Source of the DNA: Sorangium aterium
GTDB lineage: Bacteria > Myxococcota_A > Polyangia > Polyangiales > Polyangiaceae
Direction of reading: 5' to 3'
Length of the DNA stretch: 64,000 nt
Assembly: GCF_028368935.1 (NCBI RefSeq)
Contig: NZ_JAQNDK010000004.1
Location: 1,054,001 to 1,118,000 of the forward strand
Part shown: piece by piece, positions 19,503-28,180 of the stretch
How positions within the stretch are numbered: position 1 is the first letter of the stretch
How the letters are laid out: every line of letters begins with the position of its first letter
The notes under the pieces: model-generated
Told to the model about the DNA's origin: nothing
Database searches by the model: none
The model's input: the letters and a program-made list of their open reading frames with translations, nothing else
Made by a program: the position numbers and the translations under genes

Positions 19503-20537
19503 ATGCCGCTGAAGAGCTATGGCGTATTGAAGGGTACAGTCATCGATCGGCGCCTCGCGTCGGGAGCGAACCCGCACTATCAGATCCACGTCGTGGACGA
19601 CACGATCGACTATCGCATCGCGGTGAACGTGCAGTCGCAGGACGGCTCTCAGGTCGAATACGTCGTCAAGTCACACTTCGCGCACCCGCTGCTTCAGGAG
19701 ATCCACGAGCTGACGCGGGGCTTCCATCGGCTGGAGAGCAAGCCGGGTGGGCTCGGGCTCGACTTCATCCGGGGCAACCTCGTGGATCGGACGGAGTTCG
19801 TCCCGCTGCCCTTCTCCGCCCCAGGCCCTGACAACGACCTCAACGAGAAGCTCGATCACTACGTGCAGCGGGCGATGGCCGACGAGACGGCGCTCCTGTA
19901 CGCCTTCGGGGAGCGCTGGGGCCCGGAGAGCGGGACCAAGGACAAGATCTTCGGCTTCCTGCCCGGAAACGGCATCCACGATATCCACATGAACCAGGGC
20001 AACGACGCCCGCTTCAAGAAGGACGATGGTGTCTGGCAGGACGGCGGCCTCCTCATCCACTTCCCGCGTGGGGACCAGTGGGTCGCGATCTTCATGAAAT
20101 TTCAGACGCAGGCGTGGCACACCGATGACCAGACAGGGCATACGCTCGACATCCCTGTATCCGGACCGCCGTCCGATGTGACCGGTGGAGGCGGTGGACT
20201 CCCCACGGTAGAGCAGCCCGACGGGATCGTGCGGATCGTCGCCGCCCTCGTGAACGACACGCGCACACCCGAACGGGAGACCGTTACACTGTTGAATACG
20301 TCGAACCGGCAGATCAACCTCGGTGGCTGGTCGCTGGCCGACAAGGCCAAATCGAAGATGGCGCTCACCGGAGAGCTTCAGCCCGGTGGGCTGACGACGG
20401 TCGTCGTCCAGGCTCCGGTGGTCCTCTCCAACAAGGGCGGGATCATCACGCTGCTCAACGCGGAAGGGCTGAAGGTCGACGGCGTGTCCTACACCAAGCA
20501 GCAAGTGAGCAATCCAGGCTGGACGATCGTGTTTTGA
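19503..20537 (+). CDS. DUF2278 family protein with C-terminal lamin-tail domain
   Basis: This 344-residue protein starts MPLKSYGVLKGTVIDRR, the typical opening of DUF2278 (YukJ-like). The domain continues to about residue 225, with conserved NGIHDIHMNQGND and GGLLIHFP...QWVAIFMKFQ blocks. After a Gly-rich linker, residues 240-344 form a lamin-tail domain (ETVTLLNTSNRQINLGGWSL, then LSNKGGIITLLN), an immunoglobulin-like fold found in secreted nucleases and surface proteins. No signal peptide is visible. The ATG is chosen for GGAGG at 6 bp. The biochemical role of DUF2278 is unknown; the lamin-tail suggests binding to protein or nucleic acid. Confidence 0.85.
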   Translation: MPLKSYGVLKGTVIDRRLASGANPHYQIHVVDDTIDYRIAVNVQSQDGSQVEYVVKSHFAHPLLQEIHELTRGFHRLESKPGGLGLDFIRGNLVDRTEFVPLPFSAPGPDNDLNEKLDHYVQRAMADETALLYAFGERWGPESGTKDKIFGFLPGNGIHDIHMNQGNDARFKKDDGVWQDGGLLIHFPRGDQWVAIFMKFQTQAWHTDDQTGHTLDIPVSGPPSDVTGGGGGLPTVEQPDGIVRIVAALVNDTRTPERETVTLLNTSNRQINLGGWSLADKAKSKMALTGELQPGGLTTVVVQAPVVLSNKGGIITLLNAEGLKVDGVSYTKQQVSNPGWTIVF

Positions 20538-20978
20538 GGCCAGTCCAGGGCGGGGGACAGCTGCCATGATGGCCCGCGTGGGCCCCCGCGGGAGCTCCCG
20601 GAGCACGGAGGAGGCGCTGCCCCCTCCGCGCCGGTGCGCCTGAGACACCGGGCCCCGATCGACGTCCCGCCGCCGTCCCGACCCTTCACTCCACAGGCTG
20701 CGGGAGCGCGTCCTTCCGTGCGGTCCTTCGCACGTGGCGAGCGTTAACGAGACTGTCACCCAGCGGTCATTGAATGGAAGCAGCGGCGCGCAGAGGGCGC
20801 ACCGTTCAAGCGTCCTTCCGCCGCCTCGCCTCTCCGGTGCCATTGACATTCCGAGCAGCTCATCGAAGCCCTTGCTCCGGGCGTGCATGGATGCGAAAAC
20901 TCGCTCGCCCCGATTCAACATGGCTGGTTGCGCGCGAAGAGGCATCGAGCCGAGGCGGCGCTCGGAAAGGTGTTCACG
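20538..20978. other. Intergenic region before the 5'-nucleotidase gene
   Basis: 441 bases with no supported gene. Several GC-rich imperfect hairpins occur near 20570-20620, which may end the DUF2278 transcript. The frame of the 5'-nucleotidase is open from 20883, but the signal peptide starts at 20979. Confidence 0.4.
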
Positions 20979-23348
20979 ATGACAGGTCGAGTCGGACGGA
21001 TAGCGTCGCTTTCCTCGGTGATTCTGGCCATGACCGCGCTGACCGCGTGCGGCGACGACCAGGGCGGCACGGGCTCATCGACCTCCAGCTCCTCAGGCTC
21101 GGGCGGCGCGGGTGGAGGGGAGCAGGGCGGCGGCGGCGCGGGTGGAAGCGAGCAGGGCGGCGGCGGCGCGGGTGGAGGCGGCGCGGGTGGAGGCGAGCAG
21201 GGCGGCGGCGGCGCGGGTGGAGGCGAGCAGGGCGGCGGCGGCGCGGGTGGAAGCGAGCAGGGCGGCGGCGGCGCGGGAGGAGCCCCGGCGACGCCGAGCG
21301 GAGCCACGGCGGACCTCGCGCTGCTCGAGACCACCGATCTCCACACCAACATCCTCGGCTTCGATTACTTCAAGCTGGTCACTGATCCATCGATTGGCCT
21401 CGAGCGCACCGCGACCCTCATCAACCAGGCGCGGGCCGAGTTCACGAACAACATCCTGATCGACAACGGCGACACGATCCAGGGCACCGTCCTCGCCGAC
21501 TATCAGGCGCTCGTCGAGCCGATCGCGTGCGGCGAGACGCTGGCCATGTACAAGGCGATGAACCACCTGGGGTTCGACGTCGGCGGGATCGGCAATCACG
21601 AGTTCAACTTCGGCCTCGCCTTCCTCTCGCAGGTGACCCACACCCCGTTCGACGTCGAGGGGCTCGATCTCGCTGGCTCGGCGGACTGCGAGGGCCCTCG
21701 GTTCCCGCTGGTGAACTCCAACGTCTTCAGCCTGAAGACGAACGAGACGCTCTTCCCGAGCACCGTCATCGTCGAGAAGACCATCAAGGCGGCGGCGCCG
21801 GGCGGCGGCGCCATCGAGAGCACGGTCAAGGTCGGCTTCATCGACGTGACGCCGCCGACGATCCTGAGCTGGGACAAGAAATGGCTCGACGGCAAGGTCT
21901 TCACGAAGGGGGTGAAGGAGGTCGCTGCCCCGCTGGTGGACGATCTCCGCGCCAGGGGGGCCGAGCTGGTCGTCGCCATCATCCACGGCGGCCTCGACGA
22001 CTCGCCGTACACGCCCACCCTCGAGAACCAGGCGTGGCACCTCGCCCAGGTGCCCGGCATCGACGCGATGCTCATGGGCCACTCGCACCAGATCTTCCCC
22101 AACCCGAGCAGCACCGTTGCGCAGTTCAGCCTGCCGAAGGTCGACAAGGTCGCGGGCACGGTCGACGGCGTCCCCGCCGTCATGGCGAATTTCTGGGGCC
22201 AGCACCTCGGCGTCATCAAGCTGGGGCTCACGCACGACGGCGAGGGCTGGAAGGTCGACAAGGCGAAGACGGTCGTCGAGGCCCGGCCGATCGCCACGAC
22301 CTGCAAGGGTGGGCTCCCCGAGGCGTGTGATGCAACGGAGCGCTGGCGCACGGGGGCGCCCTGCGCGTTCGCGGCGCTCTGCGACGCGCAGCCGGACAAG
22401 ACGAAGGTCCTCGTCGCGGCCGACGCTTCCTTCGCGCCGCTCCTCGACGCCGAGCACCAGGCGACGGTCGCCTACGTCAAGACGCCCATCGGCACGACCG
22501 ATTTCGCGATGTCGTCGATGTTCGCCGACGTGGGGGACGCCAGCGCGATCCAGATCGTCAATCAGGCCCAGGCCGACTACGTCGCCCGCTACGTCCAGGA
22601 GAACCTGCCGCAGTACGCGTCGCTGCCCGTGCTCTCGGTGAGCGCGCCGTTCAAGTCCGGCTTTCAGGGCGGCAACGACTACACCGACGTGCCGGCGGGG
22701 AGCATCGCGATCAACAACGCGGCCGATCTCTACCTGTACGCGAACACGGTCCAGGCGGTGAAGGTCACCGGCGCGGACCTCCTCGACTGGCTGGAGAGGG
22801 CCGCGACGCGCTTCAACCAGATCGATCCGAGCAAGACGGAGCCGCAGCCGCTCATCAACACCGCGATGCCCGGATACAACTTCGACATGTTCACGGACAG
22901 CAGGATCACGTACGAGATCGACGTGACCCAGCCGCTCCCGCCGGCGGGGATGAAGGCCAGCGGCCGGATCAAGAACCTCCAGTGGAACGGGGAGCCCATG
23001 GATCTGGCCGCGGAGTTCATCGTGGCCACGAACAACTACCGCGCGAGCGGCGGCGGCAGCTTCCCTGGCCTCGACGGCTCGAAGACGATCTACGCCGCGC
23101 CGGACACGAACCGCGACGTGCTCATCACGTACATCAAGAAGATAGAGAACCTCACGCGGGCCCAGAACGGCGCTGCCCGCAGCTGGCGCTTCGCCCGGGT
23201 CACGACGGCGGGCCCCGTGACCTTCACCTCGGCGCAGAACGCGCTCCCGAAGGCGCAGGCCGCCGGGCTGACCAACCTCTCGCTCGTCGCGCAGGATGAC
23301 GGCAGCGCCAAGATGCTCTCGGTGTACTCCATCGACCTGGGCCGGTGA
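20979..23348 (+). CDS. Lipoprotein 5'-nucleotidase / cyclic nucleotide phosphodiesterase family
   Basis: This 789-residue lipoprotein (lipobox LTACG near residue 24) has a linker of GGGGAGG-E/S-Q units. The N-terminal calcineurin-like metallophosphatase domain (about 110-430) has the full metal set: ETTDLHTN, IDNGDTIQG, GGIGNHEFNFG, AIIHGG and LMGHSHQIFP. The C-terminal 5'-nucleotidase domain (about 530-740) carries the substrate-binding part, including NNYRASGGGSFPG. It should remove phosphates from extracellular nucleotides or 2',3'-cyclic nucleotides for scavenging. A Cys-containing insertion occurs between the domains. Its stop overlaps the following Sel1 gene by GTGA. Confidence 0.88.
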   Translation: MTGRVGRIASLSSVILAMTALTACGDDQGGTGSSTSSSSGSGGAGGGEQGGGGAGGSEQGGGGAGGGGAGGGEQGGGGAGGGEQGGGGAGGSEQGGGGAGGAPATPSGATADLALLETTDLHTNILGFDYFKLVTDPSIGLERTATLINQARAEFTNNILIDNGDTIQGTVLADYQALVEPIACGETLAMYKAMNHLGFDVGGIGNHEFNFGLAFLSQVTHTPFDVEGLDLAGSADCEGPRFPLVNSNVFSLKTNETLFPSTVIVEKTIKAAAPGGGAIESTVKVGFIDVTPPTILSWDKKWLDGKVFTKGVKEVAAPLVDDLRARGAELVVAIIHGGLDDSPYTPTLENQAWHLAQVPGIDAMLMGHSHQIFPNPSSTVAQFSLPKVDKVAGTVDGVPAVMANFWGQHLGVIKLGLTHDGEGWKVDKAKTVVEARPIATTCKGGLPEACDATERWRTGAPCAFAALCDAQPDKTKVLVAADASFAPLLDAEHQATVAYVKTPIGTTDFAMSSMFADVGDASAIQIVNQAQADYVARYVQENLPQYASLPVLSVSAPFKSGFQGGNDYTDVPAGSIAINNAADLYLYANTVQAVKVTGADLLDWLERAATRFNQIDPSKTEPQPLINTAMPGYNFDMFTDSRITYEIDVTQPLPPAGMKASGRIKNLQWNGEPMDLAAEFIVATNNYRASGGGSFPGLDGSKTIYAAPDTNRDVLITYIKKIENLTRAQNGAARSWRFARVTTAGPVTFTSAQNALPKAQAAGLTNLSLVAQDDGSAKMLSVYSIDLGR

Positions 23349-24082
23349 GCGTCCCGCCTCGCGTGCGGCTCGCTGTGCTGGCCGGAGGCGCCCTCGTGCT
23401 CGGCGGCGCCGCCGCCCTTTGCCTTGGGCTGCGCGAGGGCGCTCATTCCGAGGCGGACCGCCCCACCGCCGCCGCGGCGTCGTCGCCGCCGTCGCGCCCT
23501 GGGGCGCCGCCCCCGAGCGGCATGGAGGCGCGGGCGCTCGGCTTTCGCCTGCTCACGCTCGCGGATCCCGGGGAGGTCCTCGCCGGGATGGATTCACTCG
23601 CGCGGGCGGCCGAGCAGGGAGACGTCGAGTCGCAGGTCTCGCTCGGAAGGATCTACCTGAAGGGGCTGCCGTCGGTCCCCAGGGACGCGGCGCGCGCCCG
23701 CGCCTGGCTGCTGCGAGCCGCCGCCTCGCAGCACCCGAGCGCCGCGTATTTCCTCGGCGTGATCAGCCAGAACGGCGATGGCGTGGCGGCGGACCCCGCG
23801 GAGGCTGCGCGCTGGTTCGAGATCGCGGCGCGCGGAGGGTCGCCGGACGCGATGTTCCTGCTCGCCAATGCGTATCGCGCAGGCGCCGGCGTGCCAAAGA
23901 ATGACAGAAGAGCCGTGGAGCTCTACGAGAGCGCCGGCGAGCGGGAGCACCCCGCGGCGCTCCAGGCGCTGGCGATGGCCTATCGCTATGGTGAGCTGGG
24001 GCTCGAGCCCGACGAGGCCGAGAGCCGCCGGTACACGATGGAGGCCGAGCACGCCATCCAGCACCGGCAGGCTCCTCCGTAG
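23345..24082 (+). CDS. Sel1-repeat protein with N-terminal membrane anchor
   Basis: This 245-residue protein begins with a hydrophobic helix (VRLAVLAGGALVLGGAAALC), then a Pro/Ala stretch and four Sel1-like repeats from about residue 75. The repeats have the form A-x-x-G-x-x-x-A-x-x-x-L-G-x-x-Y (for example AEQGDVESQVSLGRIYLKGL and ASQHPSAAYFLGVISQNGDG). Sel1 solenoids are protein-interaction scaffolds. The GTG overlaps the 5'-nucleotidase stop. The final 211 bp, including the stop and 28 bases beyond, recur as a displaced copy at 30096-30312. Confidence 0.85.
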   Translation: MSVPPRVRLAVLAGGALVLGGAAALCLGLREGAHSEADRPTAAAASSPPSRPGAPPPSGMEARALGFRLLTLADPGEVLAGMDSLARAAEQGDVESQVSLGRIYLKGLPSVPRDAARARAWLLRAAASQHPSAAYFLGVISQNGDGVAADPAEAARWFEIAARGGSPDAMFLLANAYRAGAGVPKNDRRAVELYESAGEREHPAALQALAMAYRYGELGLEPDEAESRRYTMEAEHAIQHRQAPP

Positions 24083-24197
24083 GCGGCAGGTCCCCGACGA
24101 GGCGTCACCATTGCAGTGCTGGGCGGAGACGCCCCGCGCGGCCGCCAGGCACCCCCGGGCCGTGGTCCAGCGGCCAGCGCTGCCGCTCGTGCCCCCG

Positions 24198-25610
24198 CTA
24201 CCGCGCCGGGGTGATGGTCACCTTCAGCATCTGGTTCGATGCAGGATACAGATAGCCGTCATCGACGCTGCGCACCTGGTCCTTGGGATCGTCGGCGCCC
24301 ATCTGCGGCCCGGCCTGGCGCGGCGCCTGGTCGGGGCCCACGCCGGGCCACTGGTTGGCCTCGGTGCCCGCGTCCCAGATCGTGACCTGGTCGGAGACAT
24401 CGCCGCTCACCGGCTCGCCGCTCGCGTCGAACAGCGCGATCCCCGCGTCGCTCGGCCCGAAGAACAGATCGTTCGATTGCCCCAGCATCGACGCGAAGCT
24501 CAGCCGCTCGCCGGGCCGCGCGGTCACCGTGAAGCTGAACTTCGCGCCGGGCAGCAGCGGCCCCGGCGTCGAGGCGTCCACGGGCGTGTTGTAGACAAGC
24601 ACCGACGAGATCCCGCTCTCGCCCCCGACCTCGGCCTCCAGCGACGCCGCGAGCGCGGTCGGATTCCCGTCCTCGGCCAGCATTTCGAGGCCCTTGCCCC
24701 GGTCCGCCTCGCCCGTCCTGAACAGGGGCGCTCCGGACCCGTGCACCACCGCGACGCCCGGCGCCACCGGCGAGGTCAGCCCGGCGCGGGGAATGGCCCC
24801 CTCGTGCAGCATCATCGGGTTCCCGTCCTCGGCCTGCGCCTCCAGCCCGTTGTCGGGGTACGCCTGCCCGACCGTGAACAGCGGGTTGTCCATCGTGTGC
24901 ACCACGAAGAGCCCCGGCGACAGCGGCACGGCGGCCGGCTCCCCGCCCTCGGGCATCAGCGTCCCCACCTCCGACATGTTGGTGATCCGGATCGTGAACT
25001 CATTGCCCGGCTCCGGCGTCACCGTCACCTGGATGACCTCCTCGACCGCCGGGTAGGTATAGTCATCCTGGACCAGCCGCACTGTGTTGTCCGGGTCCGG
25101 AGCGCCCGTGTTCGCGCCGCTCTGCCGGGGCGCCTGGTTCGGCCCCGCGCCCGGCTCCTCGTTGGCCTCGCTGCCCGCGTCCCACAGCAGGACCTGGTCG
25201 GTCACGTCCCCGCTCACCGGCTTGCCCGACTCGTCGTAGAGTGCGATCCCGGCGCCATCGGGCGCATAGAACAGATCGTTCGACTGCCCGAACATCGTCG
25301 TGAACGAGAGCCTGTCGCCCGGCAGGGCGCCGACGCGGAATTCGAAGCTCTTCTCGGGGAAGAGCGGCCCGGGCATGCTCTCGCCCACGGGCGTGTTGAA
25401 CACGCCGGCCACCCGGTAATCCCGCCCGGGCGTCACGTTCTCGAGGGTCACGTCGAAGCTCGTGGCCGCGTCCCCGCCGCCGGGCCCGCTCGCGCCTCCC
25501 CCGCCCATGCCGCCGGCGCCGGTGGTATCGCCGCCTTCGCCGTCGCCGCAAGCGGCGGCGAGGGTGAGGACGAGGGGCAGAGCCGACAGCGCGCGATTCC
25601 GAATCTTCAT
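24198..25610 (-). CDS. Lipoprotein with two spondin-type domains
   Basis: This 470-residue lipoprotein has a lipobox AAACG near residue 20 and a Gly-rich linker. Two homologous spondin_N-like domains follow (about 48-240 and 275-470). Each contains G-D-R/E-LSF-x-x-MFGQSNDLF(Y/F), then GIALYDESGKPVSGDV and an acidic LWDAG-E-N-x-PG-GP-QAPRQ motif. The duplicated metal-binding-like Asp/Glu/Asn residues suggest Ca-dependent binding. The start at 25610 is 6 bp after GGAGG. A second ATG at 25616 would sit directly on the ribosome site and is less likely. Function is unknown; probably surface adhesion or matrix binding. Confidence 0.85.
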   Translation of the reverse strand: MKIRNRALSALPLVLTLAAACGDGEGGDTTGAGGMGGGGASGPGGGDAATSFDVTLENVTPGRDYRVAGVFNTPVGESMPGPLFPEKSFEFRVGALPGDRLSFTTMFGQSNDLFYAPDGAGIALYDESGKPVSGDVTDQVLLWDAGSEANEEPGAGPNQAPRQSGANTGAPDPDNTVRLVQDDYTYPAVEEVIQVTVTPEPGNEFTIRITNMSEVGTLMPEGGEPAAVPLSPGLFVVHTMDNPLFTVGQAYPDNGLEAQAEDGNPMMLHEGAIPRAGLTSPVAPGVAVVHGSGAPLFRTGEADRGKGLEMLAEDGNPTALAASLEAEVGGESGISSVLVYNTPVDASTPGPLLPGAKFSFTVTARPGERLSFASMLGQSNDLFFGPSDAGIALFDASGEPVSGDVSDQVTIWDAGTEANQWPGVGPDQAPRQAGPQMGADDPKDQVRSVDDGYLYPASNQMLKVTITPAR

Positions 25611-26014
25611 GACCATCCTCCAGAAGCGATGCTTGAGATGACGCGACCTGGATCGCCTCCGCCGCGGCGAGCCGCGTGGCGGCGATCGGTCCTCCGACAC
25701 ACCCCTGAGGCCGGAGCGGCCGCGGGCGCCCGCATGGCGCCCGCCTCCACCCGCGATGGCTCGGGGCGCGTCGTTCGATGGTGCTACGCGATGGAGGGCA
25801 GGTCGGTTTCGCGGCTTTCGCGCGCGCCCGTTCGATCTTGCTATGGAGGAATTTTTCAGCGCTGCCGGCGGCCGCCGGCGCGCTCGCCTCGGATTCCGGA
25901 GGTCAGGCGTGGCTGGACAGCCTGCGGCGCGTCCGCCTCGGGGAAGAGCGCGAGATCGAGGCCGGCGCCCACGTACAGGTGAACGCGAAGCGCGTCTTGC
26001 TCGCCGCCGACCTC
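25611..26014. other. Start of a 1-kb repeat-bearing intergenic region
   Basis: The region from 25611 to 26677 separates divergent genes. This first part shows no supported gene, although short protein-like remnants occur on the minus strand around 25860-26010. The dispersed repeats that follow it are listed separately. 26261-26677 holds only the upstream region of the TIGR03118 gene. Confidence 0.35.
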
Positions 26015-26099
26015 GACGAGAGATCGCCCCTTCGAGTCCGCTCTCGACCGTTCCCGCCCGCGCAGGCAGCGCCCGCTGTAGCCGTGCTGGCAAGCACGC
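26015..26099. repeat. Dispersed 85-bp repeat, copy 1
   Basis: This 85-bp segment, starting GACGAGAGATCGCCCC and ending GCAAGCACGC, recurs at 30427-30511 with five single-base differences and in the same orientation. Sequence on either side is unrelated, so the unit itself has moved or been duplicated. No coding role is visible. Confidence 0.8.
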
Positions 26100-26105
26100 G
26101 CTGGC

Positions 26106-26260
26106 AACCGGGGACGGTTGTGGCCGGGAGGCCGACCATGGTTCTGGCAACCGGAACCGGTTATGGGCAGGCAGCCGAAAGCGAGCATGATGATCCCTGC
26201 CGGAACGTCCGGTGTGTTCCGGGCGTTCACATCCTATCCAGCGCGGGGGTAGGGGGGATA
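26106..26260. repeat. Palindrome-repeat element, short form (two sites plus tail)
   Basis: The element holds AACCGGGGACGGTT at 26106-26119 and AACCGGAACCGGTT at 26149-26162, 43 bp apart. A tail at 26176-26260 contains the inverted repeat GCCGGAACGTCCGG and a G-rich TAGGGGGG end. The same components in the same order occur at 34666-35240, where the palindrome part is expanded to seven sites. Both copies lie between divergent genes, here the spondin lipoprotein and the TIGR03118 protein. Confidence 0.75.
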
Positions 26261-26677
26261 GCGGTGCCGAGCCGTCGAGATCTGGCATTTTTGCCGGGAT
26301 TTCGGAGGAGCGTCACGAGACGACGGATCGCACCTCCTCGGAAACATGGATCCAACCCGGGCCCAGCCGCCGACGCCCGAGCCTGGAGAGCGCGCCGTGC
26401 TGAAGCGCCCCCGGCGAAGGCTCACCGCTCCGTCGAAACGGATCGTCCGCCTTGCTGCTCCGCGGTGGGTCACCCGCGGTCGCGCATCGCGTGGTCGAAC
26501 CGGCTATCGCTCCTGGCATACGGATGTCGTAAGCGACATTCGCGCGCAGGAGTATCGGTGATTCCCGCTTGACGGGGAAGTCTCATCAGGTCTTAGTAGA
26601 GCGCTCCTGGAGCTTTTGTGCGGTGGGGCGATTATCCGTTCGCTCTGCCGTTGGCCTCTCGGAGCGGGGGGACACAC

Positions 26678-27808
26678 ATGAAAGCGAGCGCTTTGGTGGG
26701 CGGATGCGCCCTTGCGGCATCGGCCTTGTTCGCGGAATACGCCGGCGCGACGGGGAGCGAGCTCTGTTTCGTGCGGCGGAACCTCGTCGCGAACCGGCCT
26801 GGTTTCGACGCGCAGTTCGTCGATCCCAACCTCAAGAACTCTTGGGGGATCCGGGCGTCGGCGGGGGATGTGCTCTGGGTGGCAGACAACGGGACGGGCA
26901 AGGTCACGGCTTACCAGAGCAACGGGCAGCCCCTCCTGTTCGGCAGCGAGCAGGTCATCATCGATATCCCGGCCGGGGTCGCGAGCCCTGGTTCGGCGCC
27001 GACGGGCCTCGTCCTGAACAAGACATCGAGCTTCCCGGTACCCGGCAACTTCGACTTGCCGGCGCTCTTTCTCACGGCGAGCGAGGACGGGGCCAGCGCC
27101 GCGTGGAACCCGTTCGTCGATCCGGACGAGGCCCGGATCGTGATCGACAACTCCAACAAATCGGCCGTCTACAAGGGCATCACCATCGGGCACAGCGCCC
27201 AGACAGGGCGCGACTTCCTCTATCTGGCGAACTTCGTCAGCGGGAAGGTCGAGCGGTACAGCGGGCGGTACAAATTTCTCGATACGTTCACCGACGATTG
27301 CATCGCCTCGCTGACGGAGCCTTGCACGCCCGGCGTGCCGGCAACGGAGAACAGCCGGTTCGCGCCGTTCAACGTCGAGGTCATCAAAGGTCATGTGTTC
27401 GTGGCCTTCGCGCTGCGGGAGGAAGGAGGCATCGACAACGAGCCCGACAACGGCTTCATCGACGAGTTCTCGCTGACCGGAAGGTTCATCCGGCGCTTCG
27501 CCTCGGAGGGGCCGCTCAACGCTCCATGGGCGATGGTGAGGGCGCCGCGCAGGCTGGGCCGTTTCAGCGAGAGCCTCCTCGTCGGGAACTTCGGCGACGG
27601 CCACATCAGCGCCTTTGACCTCGACTCGGGCGAGCTCATCGATCAGCTCCGGTTCTGCGACGACGGCAGCGGCGAGCCTGTCGTCATCGACGGTCTCTGG
27701 GGGCTCACCTTCCTGCCCGTCCCCGGCCGCACACCCAAGCTCTTCTTCGCCTCGGGGCCGAACGAGGAGGAAGACGGCGTCGTTGGCAGTCTCCGGCCGG
27801 TATTCTGA
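26678..27808 (+). CDS. TIGR03118 family secreted beta-propeller-like protein
   Basis: This 376-residue protein has a signal peptide (about 1-24, ending YAGATG). It matches the TIGR03118 family from end to end: RRNLVANRPGFDAQFVDPNL near the start, KNSWGIRASAGDVLWVADNG, then GPLNAPWAMVRAP, GRFSESLLVGNFGDGHI and IDGLWGLTF. The repeated W-G-I/L-x-F and N-x-G-x-G units resemble NHL-type propeller blades. The enzymatic role is unknown. The ATG has GGGGGGA at 7 bp. Four Cys at the mature protein suggest disulfides. Confidence 0.85.
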   Translation: MKASALVGGCALAASALFAEYAGATGSELCFVRRNLVANRPGFDAQFVDPNLKNSWGIRASAGDVLWVADNGTGKVTAYQSNGQPLLFGSEQVIIDIPAGVASPGSAPTGLVLNKTSSFPVPGNFDLPALFLTASEDGASAAWNPFVDPDEARIVIDNSNKSAVYKGITIGHSAQTGRDFLYLANFVSGKVERYSGRYKFLDTFTDDCIASLTEPCTPGVPATENSRFAPFNVEVIKGHVFVAFALREEGGIDNEPDNGFIDEFSLTGRFIRRFASEGPLNAPWAMVRAPRRLGRFSESLLVGNFGDGHISAFDLDSGELIDQLRFCDDGSGEPVVIDGLWGLTFLPVPGRTPKLFFASGPNEEEDGVVGSLRPVF

Positions 27809-27852
27809 GCGCCGGGGCCGAGGCGACAGCGACGATCGGACAGCTCGGTTGC
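27809..27852. other. Spacer after the TIGR03118 gene
   Basis: The interval between the TIGR03118 stop and the GH15 start (27809-28180) holds the 67-bp repeat listed next. After it, 27920-28180 is a very GC-rich, Ala/Arg/Pro-coding stretch in every frame, with no supported gene. Confidence 0.3.
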
Positions 27853-27919
27853 CAGAGGTCACGCGGGTGAGCTCATGCCTGGCAGCAGAAGGTCGACGGC
27901 TCGGCCGGCAGCAGCTCGC
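27853..27919 (-). repeat. Displaced copy of the 3' end of the 30686-31846 lipoprotein gene
   Basis: These 67 bases match 30666-30732 with three differences. On the minus strand they code for the same final residues, ELLPAEPSTFCCQA and stop, and include about 20 bases past the stop. The upstream part of the gene is absent here. It is a broken fragment and shows duplication within the 27-31 kb area. Confidence 0.75.
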
Positions 27920-28180
27920 GTGGTGCCGCGGGACACGGCGGCGCCGGCTGCGTCCGGCGCTGCACCGCTCGGCGCGGCGGCGTCCGGCGCGGCGCCGAGC
28001 GGCACGCCCACCGCTTGACGCCCGAGCCCCACGGTCGTGCCCGGCGGCGCCCGCTGTGCACGGCGTGGCCATCGCCCTCCTGGGCCACGGCCTGAACCCG
28101 CGGCGGGGCGCGTGGCACCCTCCGTGCTCTCGCCGCCGCCGAGGCGCCGGCGCTCGTCGCCGCGCCGGTCAGGAGCTCGC

